NCBI GenBank assembly: GCA_023392135.1
Contig: JAEVZQ010000400.1
Span: 1-6,123 of the forward strand
From: Pseudomonadota bacterium
Lineage (GTDB): Bacteria; Pseudomonadota; Alphaproteobacteria; Rhizobiales; Hyphomicrobiaceae
Direction: 5' to 3'
Length of the DNA: 6,123 nucleotides
The notes beneath the pieces are model-generated. The model made no database searches. It saw nothing but the letters and a program-made list of their open reading frames with translations, and was not told the DNA's origin. Positions 1 to 5,543 of the stretch are shown here, piece by piece; positions within the stretch are counted from its first letter, which is position 1; each line of letters starts with the position of its first letter. Position numbers and translations under genes: made by a program.

Positions 1-1359
1 GCCCCAGGTGCCGTCCTCGAGCATGACGCGGATACCGTTGACGGTGATCAGGTCGACAATCTTCTGGCCAGCAACCGGCGCACCGTCGGACTTCAGCTTC
101 TGATAGTGCGCGACCACGCGGTCGACCACCTCGTACTTCTTCTCGTCGTCGCAGTGGGGTGACATGGTGGGCGACTGCCACGTCCTCGGCAACGCTTTGC
201 GCAGGTCGGCCAGCGACTTGTCCGGTGCGCGATCGAGCATGTCGCAGACGGCGAGCGCCGCAACGAGCCCATCGTCATAGCCGCGCCCGAGCGGTGGATT
301 GATAAAGAAGTGGCCGGACTTCTCGAAGCCGACGAGTGCCTTCGTCTCGAAGCTGTAGCGCTTCATGTAGGAGTGGCCGGTCTTCCAGTAGTCCGTCTGT
401 GCGCCGTTCTGCTTGAGGACGGGATCGGTCTTGAACAGGCCCGTCGACTTCACGTCGGCGACGAACCGCGCATTGGGATGGATGGCAGAGATGTCCCGTG
501 CCAGCATCACGCCGACCTTGTCGGCGAAGATCTCCTCGCCCTCGTTGTCGACGACGCCGCAGCGGTCGCCATCGCCGTCGAAGCCGAAGCCGACATCGGC
601 CTCGTGCCGCAGCACGGCCTCCGCCATGGCGTGCAGCATCTTCATGTCCTCCGGGTTCGGATTGTAGCGTGGGAAGGAGTGGTCGAGCTCGGTGTCGAGA
701 GGGATCACCTCGCAGCCCACCGCCTCGAGCACCTGCGGGGCGAACGCCCCGGCCGTACCGTTGCCGCAGGCAGCGACGACCCTGAGCCGCCGCTTCAGCT
801 TCGGGCGGTCCGACAGCGCCTTGATGTAGCGCTCGGCCATGTCAGGGACGAACACGTACTTGCCGCCGCCCGGCGCCTGGTACTGACCCTCGAGCACGAT
901 GGCTTTCAGCCGCGCCATCTCGTCGGGTCCGAACGTCAGTGGGCGCTGAATGCCCATCTTGATACCGGTCCAGCCGTTGTCGTTGTGGCTGGCCGTCACC
1001 ATGGCGACACCTTCGACGTCGAGGGCGAACTGCGCAAAATAGGCCATCGGAGAGAGCGCGAGGCCGATGTCGTAGACCTCCGCGCCGCCGGCCAGCAGGC
1101 CGGTGATGAGCGCCTGTTTCACAGAGGAGGAGTACCAGCGGTAGTCATGGCCGACGACGAAGCGCTTCGGCACGCCCCGCTCGGCAGCCAGTGTCGTCAG
1201 TCCCAGGCCGATGGTGTTGAGCCCCATCAGGTTGATCTCGTCGGGAAACAGCCAGCGTGCGTCATACTCGCGGAAACCGGTGGGCTTCACGAGCGGCAGG
1301 CGTTCAAAATCGGCCGTATTGGGCTTGAGGTCGGCGCGCGGTAACGGAAGCTTGGTCAT
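1..1359 (-). CDS. manB: Phosphomannomutase/phosphoglucomutase, C-terminus cut off by window edge
   Basis: Cytoplasmic alpha-D-phosphohexomutase that interconverts the 6-phosphate and 1-phosphate forms of mannose or glucose, feeding GDP-mannose and UDP-glucose synthesis for LPS, exopolysaccharide and glucans. The reading frame is open from ATG at 1359 to base 1 (453 codons) without a stop. Visible motifs: the phosphoserine loop TASHNDNGWTG at residues 122-132 (S124 is the expected phosphorylated serine), the metal-binding loop DGDGDR at 261-266, and the sugar-specificity loop FEKSGH at 345-350, followed by the start of the C-terminal phosphate-binding domain (NGIR at 441-444). Relatives in rhizobia run to about 500 residues, so roughly 45 residues are missing. 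The start follows an AAGAAGGG-type ribosome site (about 1365-1372). HND in place of the usual HNP is normal for this subfamily. Sequence alone does not settle mannose versus glucose preference; manB is the COG-style name. Confidence 0.95.
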   Translation of the reverse strand, partial: MTKLPLPRADLKPNTADFERLPLVKPTGFREYDARWLFPDEINLMGLNTIGLGLTTLAAERGVPKRFVVGHDYRWYSSSVKQALITGLLAGGAEVYDIGLALSPMAYFAQFALDVEGVAMVTASHNDNGWTGIKMGIQRPLTFGPDEMARLKAIVLEGQYQAPGGGKYVFVPDMAERYIKALSDRPKLKRRLRVVAACGNGTAGAFAPQVLEAVGCEVIPLDTELDHSFPRYNPNPEDMKMLHAMAEAVLRHEADVGFGFDGDGDRCGVVDNEGEEIFADKVGVMLARDISAIHPNARFVADVKSTGLFKTDPVLKQNGAQTDYWKTGHSYMKRYSFETKALVGFEKSGHFFINPPLGRGYDDGLVAALAVCDMLDRAPDKSLADLRKALPRTWQSPTMSPHCDDEKKYEVVDRVVAHYQKLKSDGAPVAGQKIVDLITVNGIRVMLEDGTWG

Positions 1360-1449
1360 CGTAACCCTTCTTCTCCAGTATTCTCGGCGCGGGAATGCAG
1401 GCCGCCGGGCGACCCGCACCGAATCGGCAGGCCCGCATATCAAGGCGAG

Positions 1450-1455
1450 ATTATA
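1450..1455 (-). promoter_or_regulatory. Candidate -10 element for the phosphohexomutase gene
   Basis: On the minus strand this reads TATAAT, a perfect sigma-70 -10 hexamer in an otherwise GC-rich 117-bp gap between the protease stop and the mutase start. A start site near 1443 would give an untranslated leader of about 85 nt. The matching -35 is poor: TAGAAC with an 18-bp spacer has three of six consensus bases. The mutase may therefore be transcribed separately from the proteases upstream of it. Confidence 0.35.
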
Positions 1456-1476
1456 GGCGAGCCGAAGGCTGCGGTT

Positions 1477-2046
1477 CTATTCCTGCAGGATCAGAACATC
1501 GCCTCGCATCTCGGCGCGGCTGAGCCGACCGATGAACGTCATGCCGAGAAGGGTGGTTCCGAGCCGGCCGGGCTCGCTCACGGCAGCCCGCACGTCGTAC
1601 ATCGTAATGTCGCCGATACTGACACTGTCGAGCATGACGGGTGCAACTTTCGCGACACCGTTGGCGGTACGAACCTGTGCGGTGAAGTCTCCGGGGCGCA
1701 CAAAAATGCCGGCATGCTCGGCATCCTCGTAGCTCAGCGCCACCATGGAGGCGCCGGTGTCGACCAGCACGGACACAGCGCGGCCGTTGATGCGGGCGGA
1801 GGCGTTGAAATGACCGTGTGCGCCGGCACGCAGCTCCACCTTTCCTTGTGGGCTCGTGTCAGCGTCTGCCGCGGTGGTGATGCGCTGCGGCGGGGGGCGA
1901 TCAGGCAGGTAGACGGCGAGCGCGTGCGAAATGCCGGTCTTCAAGTCGTCGAACCAGACGATGGTGACAATGCCCACCAGCGAAACGAGCAGCCATTTTC
2001 CCGCCTCACTCAATGCGAGCCTCACGCCGGACGACAGACGCATCAC
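1477..2046 (-). CDS. Retropepsin-like aspartic protease, single-TM (TIGR02281-type), second of tandem pair
   Basis: Predicted membrane-anchored aspartic peptidase of 189 residues. One hydrophobic segment lies at about residues 17-32, followed by a Pro/Arg linker and a C-terminal retropepsin-like domain (about 79-189). That domain has the catalytic DTGAS at 96-100, a TANG turn at 127-130 and the LLGM-x-F hydrophobic motif at 166-171. Only one catalytic Asp motif is present, as in retroviral proteases, so the active form should be a dimer. The anchor topology suggests that the catalytic domain faces the periplasm. The frame opens with GTG at 2046 followed directly by ATG at 2043; a weak GCGGA ribosome site (2053-2057) suits either. 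It lies 47 bp behind the other protease gene and is probably co-transcribed with it. Substrate unknown; Caulobacter PerP and Rickettsia APRc are family relatives in the broad sense. Confidence 0.88.
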   Translation of the reverse strand: MMRLSSGVRLALSEAGKWLLVSLVGIVTIVWFDDLKTGISHALAVYLPDRPPPQRITTAADADTSPQGKVELRAGAHGHFNASARINGRAVSVLVDTGASMVALSYEDAEHAGIFVRPGDFTAQVRTANGVAKVAPVMLDSVSIGDITMYDVRAAVSEPGRLGTTLLGMTFIGRLSRAEMRGDVLILQE

Positions 2047-2093
2047 GCAAAATCCGCAGCCGTTCGAGACGCCGCAGCGATGCCAAAACCGGT

Positions 2094-2798
2094 TCAGCTG
2101 CGCAGCGTCAGAAACTCTCCCGAGAACTCATAAGAGCGCAGCCGCCTTAAGAAGTTCATACCGAGAAGGCTCTCATTGAGCACACCCCGTCTGGCGACCA
2201 GCGCATCGACGCGGTCGAGCCTGATCGGCCCCACCGCGACGTCCCGCAGCCGCACCGCCGCGGCATAGGCCGTGCCGTTCGCGGTTTGCACGGGTACGGA
2301 GTAATTGAGCCGGTCGACGTCGATCCCGACAAGGCGTGCATCTGCCGGCGTCAGGACGATGGTCGAGGCCCCCGTGTCGACCATCATCGTCACGGGCGAG
2401 CCGTTGACCTGCATGCGAATGGAAAAGTGCCCATCGGGCCGGCGGCGGACGCGGACAGCCCGCTCGCCATTTTCGCTTCCATTGTAGACGATCGTCTCGC
2501 CGGGCGGCAGCAGCTCGCCGGCGACGCGCTTGGTCAGATACGTGACCTCGTCACGGAAACTGTACGCAGCGACGAGGGCGAAGGCGATCAAGACCCAGAC
2601 GGCAAAATCCCTGAATGCCTGTCCAAACCGTCCGCGGTAGGAGCCGAGGAGCGAGGCCGAGAAGTAGAGGAGCAGCGCGCCGCCTGCGATCAGGCCTGCG
2701 AAGCTCGCCGGGTCGAGACCCGCAATGGTGCCCTGATCCTCGGCGAGGATCAGAACGAGCCCGCCGGCCCCGAGCAGCAGGAGAAGAAGCCACAGCAT
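2094..2798 (-). CDS. Retropepsin-like aspartic protease, three-TM (APRc-like), first of tandem pair
   Basis: Predicted inner-membrane aspartic peptidase of 234 residues. Hydrophobic segments lie at about 2-18, 34-51 and 65-80. A linker then leads to a C-terminal retropepsin-like domain (about 124-234) with catalytic DTGAS at 141-145, TANG at 172-175 and LLGM-x-F at 211-216. A single Asp motif implies dimerisation. The three-TM-plus-protease plan and length resemble Rickettsia APRc (about 231 residues). I chose ATG 2798 because it begins directly at the first hydrophobic segment and follows GGGGTGAG; the frame stays open to 2873, but the extra 25 residues are low-complexity and lack a good ribosome site. 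Its C-terminal domain aligns without gaps to the next gene product (about 45 of 111 identical by hand count). The product could self-cleave, as reported for APRc, but nothing here proves it. Confidence 0.9.
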   Translation of the reverse strand: MLWLLLLLLGAGGLVLILAEDQGTIAGLDPASFAGLIAGGALLLYFSASLLGSYRGRFGQAFRDFAVWVLIAFALVAAYSFRDEVTYLTKRVAGELLPPGETIVYNGSENGERAVRVRRRPDGHFSIRMQVNGSPVTMMVDTGASTIVLTPADARLVGIDVDRLNYSVPVQTANGTAYAAAVRLRDVAVGPIRLDRVDALVARRGVLNESLLGMNFLRRLRSYEFSGEFLTLRS

Positions 2799-2903
2799 TC
2801 GCTCACCCCGCCCGCCGCCGCACGCGCTCAGGAACGGGGGGTGCCCGGCCACTGATGCCGGGAAGGATGTCACGAGAATGCAAGAAGCCCACGCCCTACC
2901 GCT

Positions 2904-2926
2904 TTCACGAGTGTTCAGCCCGTGAA
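2904..2926. promoter_or_regulatory. Inverted repeat TTCACG-N11-CGTGAA, candidate operator
   Basis: A perfect 6-bp inverted repeat with an 11-bp spacer (17 bp between half-site centres) lies in the 200-bp gap between the cupin stop and the three-TM protease start, about 105 bp upstream of ATG 2798. The spacing suits a dimeric helix-turn-helix regulator. It could equally be chance, and no clear -35/-10 pair is visible next to it. Confidence 0.25.
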
Positions 2927-2944
2927 TCTAGGTGGGCGGGCAGG

Positions 2945-2986
2945 CGAGCGCAATGCCGGCTCTTTCCGGCCCGTGCGGTGCGCTCG
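2945..2986 (-). terminator. Nested hairpin downstream of the cupin gene, terminator-like
   Basis: Thirteen bases past the cupin stop codon there is a perfect 8-bp outer stem (2945-2952 with 2979-2986, CGAGCGCA/TGCGCTCG). It encloses a 5-bp inner stem GCCGG/CCGGC (2955-2959 with 2966-2970) and a 6-nt loop. There is no T-tract after it on the minus strand, so it is not a textbook intrinsic terminator. It could protect the 3' end of the cupin mRNA or act with Rho. Its place right after a stop codon supports a transcript-end role. Confidence 0.35.
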
Positions 2987-2998
2987 TAAAGCTCTGAT

Positions 2999-3472
2999 CT
3001 ACTCCGCCGGCTTTTGTGCCTGCACGGTTCCGGGCGGATGCTGGGGCGGCGCATAGAGCGTGTAGAGATGCACCGGCTCGTCCCCCTTGTTGGCGAAGTT
3101 GTGGTCGACACCTGCGGGAACAACCGCCACGAACCCCGGCTCGAGCGTATGCTGCTCGCCTCCGAGGGTGAGCGTAGCCGTGCCTTGCTCCACCCGGAAG
3201 AACTGATCGAGATTCGGATGTGTTTCCCGGCCGATCTCCTGGCCGGGCTGGATTGTCATCACGACGAGCTGGATGTGATCACCCGTGTAGAGGACCCGGC
3301 GAAAGTCGGTGTTCTCGGCGGTCGCGGCGACGATATCGCCGACGAAGCCGACCTTCGAGGCGTTGTCTGCATCGGCGCCTTCGCGCTGTGCCATGGCGGG
3401 GAAGATCGCTGCGCATGCCAGCATCGCAGTCGCAACAAGAGCAGGGGAGAGATACTTGCGGGGAAGGTTCAT
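2999..3472 (-). CDS. Exported single-domain cupin protein
   Basis: A 157-residue protein with a Sec-type signal peptide: basic start (R5, K6), hydrophobic core about 9-25 and likely cleavage after AMA at 26-28, giving a periplasmic protein of about 129 residues. The cupin_2 barrel follows at about 60-141. Motif 2 is canonical (G113, P119, G121, H124, N128). Motif 1 is altered: the first metal His is E83, the second His is kept (H85), and the usual Glu position is Q90, within ETHPNLDQFF. A small subfamily of cupins with a GRE-x-HP-type motif and a C-terminal YAPP-x-HPPGT segment shares this pattern. The product probably still binds a metal but its reaction is unknown; it could be a dioxygenase-like enzyme, an isomerase or a ligand-binding protein. 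ATG 3472 follows a good GAGGTGG ribosome site four bases upstream. The preceding 128-bp gap from the kinase gene holds a small TCAGC/GCTGA hairpin (3491-3507). Confidence 0.92.
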   Translation of the reverse strand: MNLPRKYLSPALVATAMLACAAIFPAMAQREGADADNASKVGFVGDIVAATAENTDFRRVLYTGDHIQLVVMTIQPGQEIGRETHPNLDQFFRVEQGTATLTLGGEQHTLEPGFVAVVPAGVDHNFANKGDEPVHLYTLYAPPQHPPGTVQAQKPAE

Positions 3473-3600
3473 GGGGCCACCTCGTGGCGCTCAGCCGATA
3501 GAGCTGACGTGTCCCCCCGATGTGCGGCAGCCAACGCGACGCGCCGCCCGAAGTTCCGGCGCCTTGGGCGGAGCGGGTCGCAAATGTCGTAATCGGGCCA

Positions 3601-5208
3601 CTAGCGCGCGCCGGCCGCGAGCCTGGGGACGGGCCGCTTGAGGCGTGGTGGTCTGGAAGGCCGGTGCACCGTCTCTTCCAGCTTTTCTTCCAGTTCCGGG
3701 AGACCCGGCGCCGAGGCCCCGGCCTGCAGCACGCGCTTGCGCGGCAGGCGCACGATCGCCTCGGTACCCTTGCGAAGCTCGGAGCGTATTTCGAGATCCC
3801 CGCCGTGGAGATCGACGAGGCTTTGCACGATGGAAAGCCCCAGCCCCGTGCCTCCTTCTGCGGTTTGGTGCGCGAGGGAGCCCTGGCCGAACGCCTGCAG
3901 CACCTTCGGAATCTCTTCCTTGGGAATTCCCGGCCCCGTATCGCGCACGCTGAAGAACTGGCCGCCATCGTCCGTCGTGCCGTTCGAGAGCATGATCTGG
4001 CCGCCGCGGGGCGTGAACTTCAGGGCGTTGGACAAGAGGTTCAGGCAGACCTGTCGCAGTGCGCGCTCATCGGCCCACACCTGCGGCAGGTCCTCGTCGA
4101 GCTGCTCGATGATCTGCTGGCCCTTGCTTTCCGCCCTGAGCTTCAACAGGCGGTGGCAGTCGTCGACGATGTCGACGAGGCGTATCGGTTCCTCGTTCAG
4201 CTCGTAGCGGCCAGCCTCTATGCGGGACAGGTCGAGGATCTCGTTGATCAGCTTGAGCAGGTGGCTGCCGCTCTGATGGATATTGGTCGCGTATTCCTTG
4301 TAGACGGGGCTGGCTAGCGGCCCCATCACCTCGGATTTCATCACCTCCGAGAAGCCGAGGATGGCGTTCAGTGGCGTGCGCAACTCATGGCTCATCGTGG
4401 CGAGAAAGCGGGACTTCGCGGCATTGGCGGCCTCCGCGCGGCGGCGGGCCTCGTCGGAGATGGCCTTCGCCTCCTCGAGCTCGGCTATGAGATCGTCCTT
4501 CTCCGCGCGCAACTCGAACATGGCGAGCGTCGTGCGCTGGAGGCCTTTCGCCAGGAAGATGAAGTAGACGTGCACGCCGACGGCCATCATCGCCAGCGCC
4601 ATGTAGAACACGTCCTCGATCAGCACGAGCCGCAGGACGACGGCAAGCGTCATCGGGATCGTGCCGACATAAAGGATCGGCATCACCGTCGAGGCGAACG
4701 TCATCCGGATCGCCAATACGACGATCAGTGATGCGAACACGAAGACGTTGGCCGAAACGAGGTGGTCCTGCGAGACCGGCCCCGTCGCGTTGAAGCCGAC
4801 GAGCGCAAAGCCGGCCCAGGCCAGCCCGTTGATGGCCTCCGCCAGGACCAGGCGGCGGCGCCAGACGGCCGTGTCGACCTCCACGCTCGGCGTCGACAGA
4901 AAACGGCAGCAACATTCCAGCAGCACCACCTTGGCGGCGATGACCAGGAACAGCCACATGATGGCCTGCGTCCACGGCGCCCAGAACATCGACGCCAGGG
5001 AGAAGATGACTGCAAGAAGCAGAATGGTCGCCTGCGCCGACAGCTCGTTGCGAACGAACATCAGCAGCAGGTCGTACTCGAAGCTCGGCTGGTTATTGCT
5101 GCGTGCCAGCAGCTCGCGCGCCTCGCGGAGCCGTGCATCCGCGGTGCTGTTGCGGGGCGCACGGCCCGAAATTGTCATCGCGTCACCGGCCATCAGGTCC
5201 GCCATCAT
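3601..5208 (-). CDS. Membrane sensor histidine kinase, six-TM, PleC/DivJ-like catalytic core
   Basis: A 535-residue inner-membrane sensor kinase. About six hydrophobic segments lie at 60-78, 81-99, 117-138, 152-168, 172-196 and 199-220 with very short loops, so the signal is probably sensed within or near the membrane. A charged helical linker (about 230-266) leads to the HisKA domain (about 264-332) with phospho-acceptor H274 in SHELRTP; the HExxT pattern (H274-T278) allows phosphatase activity as well. The HATPase domain (about 377-489) shows the N-box with N394, G1 DTGPGIP at 423-429, F-box AFGQG at 439-443 and G2 GGTGLGL at 452-458. All catalytic motifs are intact. A 45-residue Arg/Pro-rich tail (491-535) follows. 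No response regulator is nearby, so it is an orphan here. Start is uncertain: Met codons at 5208, 5205, 5193 and 5178 are all possible and none has a strong ribosome site. The H-box resembles the DivK-partner kinases, but the assignment is not proven. Confidence 0.93.
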   Translation of the reverse strand: MMADLMAGDAMTISGRAPRNSTADARLREARELLARSNNQPSFEYDLLLMFVRNELSAQATILLLAVIFSLASMFWAPWTQAIMWLFLVIAAKVVLLECCCRFLSTPSVEVDTAVWRRRLVLAEAINGLAWAGFALVGFNATGPVSQDHLVSANVFVFASLIVVLAIRMTFASTVMPILYVGTIPMTLAVVLRLVLIEDVFYMALAMMAVGVHVYFIFLAKGLQRTTLAMFELRAEKDDLIAELEEAKAISDEARRRAEAANAAKSRFLATMSHELRTPLNAILGFSEVMKSEVMGPLASPVYKEYATNIHQSGSHLLKLINEILDLSRIEAGRYELNEEPIRLVDIVDDCHRLLKLRAESKGQQIIEQLDEDLPQVWADERALRQVCLNLLSNALKFTPRGGQIMLSNGTTDDGGQFFSVRDTGPGIPKEEIPKVLQAFGQGSLAHQTAEGGTGLGLSIVQSLVDLHGGDLEIRSELRKGTEAIVRLPRKRVLQAGASAPGLPELEEKLEETVHRPSRPPRLKRPVPRLAAGAR

Positions 5209-5358
5209 GGGCGACTCGTCGAAGGGCTGGAAGGGTGATCAAATTCCGCACGTCGATACCATCCGAAGCCCGGGTTGGGACTGTTCACGGAAGTTACTAA
5301 TTCCGCGTTTACTCGAAATCGCCGTAAGCGCGATCCAGGCGATCATCGCAAGTCGAAG

Positions 5359-5387
5359 TTGAGGAAAGATTGCCATGGAAGTATCGA
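5359..5387 (+). promoter_or_regulatory. Candidate sigma-70 promoter for the glutathione S-transferase gene
   Basis: TTGAGG (5359-5364, four of six -35 consensus bases) is followed after exactly 17 bp by TATCGA (5382-5387, three of six -10 bases). Transcription from about 5394 would give a leader of about 150 nt that contains the GC-rich stems described at 5414-5499. The match is moderate, and other starts are possible. Confidence 0.25.
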
Positions 5388-5465
5388 GCATGGACTGGCG
5401 GGCTGGGACGAGTGGCCCAGGTGATGAGTGACTGTGGGCCGCAATGCCGCGCGTCGAGGGGGATT

Positions 5466-5499
5466 GGCGCGGCGGGCCCGCCGTGAAACACTCCGCGCC
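5466..5499 (+). repeat. Overlapping inverted repeats in the GST leader
   Basis: A perfect 14-bp palindrome (5470-5483, CGGCGGGCCCGCCG) overlaps the left arm of a second 7-bp inverted repeat, GGCGCGG (5466-5472) with CCGCGCC (5493-5499). The two structures share bases and cannot form together in RNA. As DNA, the palindrome could be a protein-binding site. It ends about 60 bp before the TTG start. High GC content makes chance stems likely, so the functional claim is weak. Confidence 0.3.
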
Positions 5500-5532
5500 G
5501 GGCGTTCAACGTCTCATTCCATTCCCTCGCCG

Positions 5533-5538
5533 AGGAGG
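5533..5538 (+). promoter_or_regulatory. Ribosome binding site deciding a TTG start
   Basis: A perfect AGGAGG lies five bases before TTG at 5544-5546. No ATG or GTG in that frame is placed better, and protein homology begins exactly at this TTG, so the site fixes the start of the glutathione S-transferase. Confidence 0.8.
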
Positions 5539-5543
5539 ACCAT

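Larger units (their letters stand above)
5209..5543. other. Gene-free divergent intergenic region
   Basis: These 335 bp separate the divergent kinase and glutathione S-transferase genes and must carry promoters for both. A plausible plus-strand promoter lies at 5359-5387. No convincing minus-strand -35/-10 pair was found for the kinase. The right half is rich in short GC stems: GGCCCA/TGGGCC (5414-5419 with 5435-5440), a 14-bp palindrome at 5470-5483 and GGCGCGG/CCGCGCC (5466-5472 with 5493-5499). No TTAA-N7-TTAA (CtrA-type) site is present. A minus-strand open frame at 5309-5554 looks like chance. Confidence 0.7.

Noticed and set aside
310..1344. Long plus-strand open frame of 344 codons
   Set aside because: It is exactly antisense to the phosphohexomutase gene, whose protein has all family motifs. 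The frame has no recognisable domain and arises from GC-rich codon bias.
1481..1490. 10-bp palindrome TCCTGCAGGA at the end of the second protease gene
   Set aside because: It is explained by the coding sequence for the last residues, is not followed by a T-run and is short.
2054..2078. Direct repeat CCGCAGC at 2054-2060 and 2072-2078 between the two protease genes
   Set aside because: Seven bases of GC-rich sequence repeat easily by chance, and no further copy is seen.
2286..2855. Plus-strand open frame of 189 codons
   Set aside because: It is antisense to the three-TM protease and has no domain or ribosome site; a shadow of GC-rich coding sequence.
3520..4317. Plus-strand open frame of 265 codons
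   Set aside because: It is antisense to the kinase ATP-binding domain; the kinase motifs on the minus strand are unmistakable.
1421..5217. GANTC (CcrM-type) sites in gaps at 1421-1425, 2924-2928 and 5213-5217
   Set aside because: One site per gap is close to what base composition predicts, so they are no evidence for cell-cycle methylation control.
5375..5431. 18-codon plus-strand open frame behind GAGGAA, possible leader peptide
   Set aside because: The candidate -10 box (5382-5387) lies inside it, so both cannot be used together. Its composition gives no attenuation signal such as a run of one amino acid.
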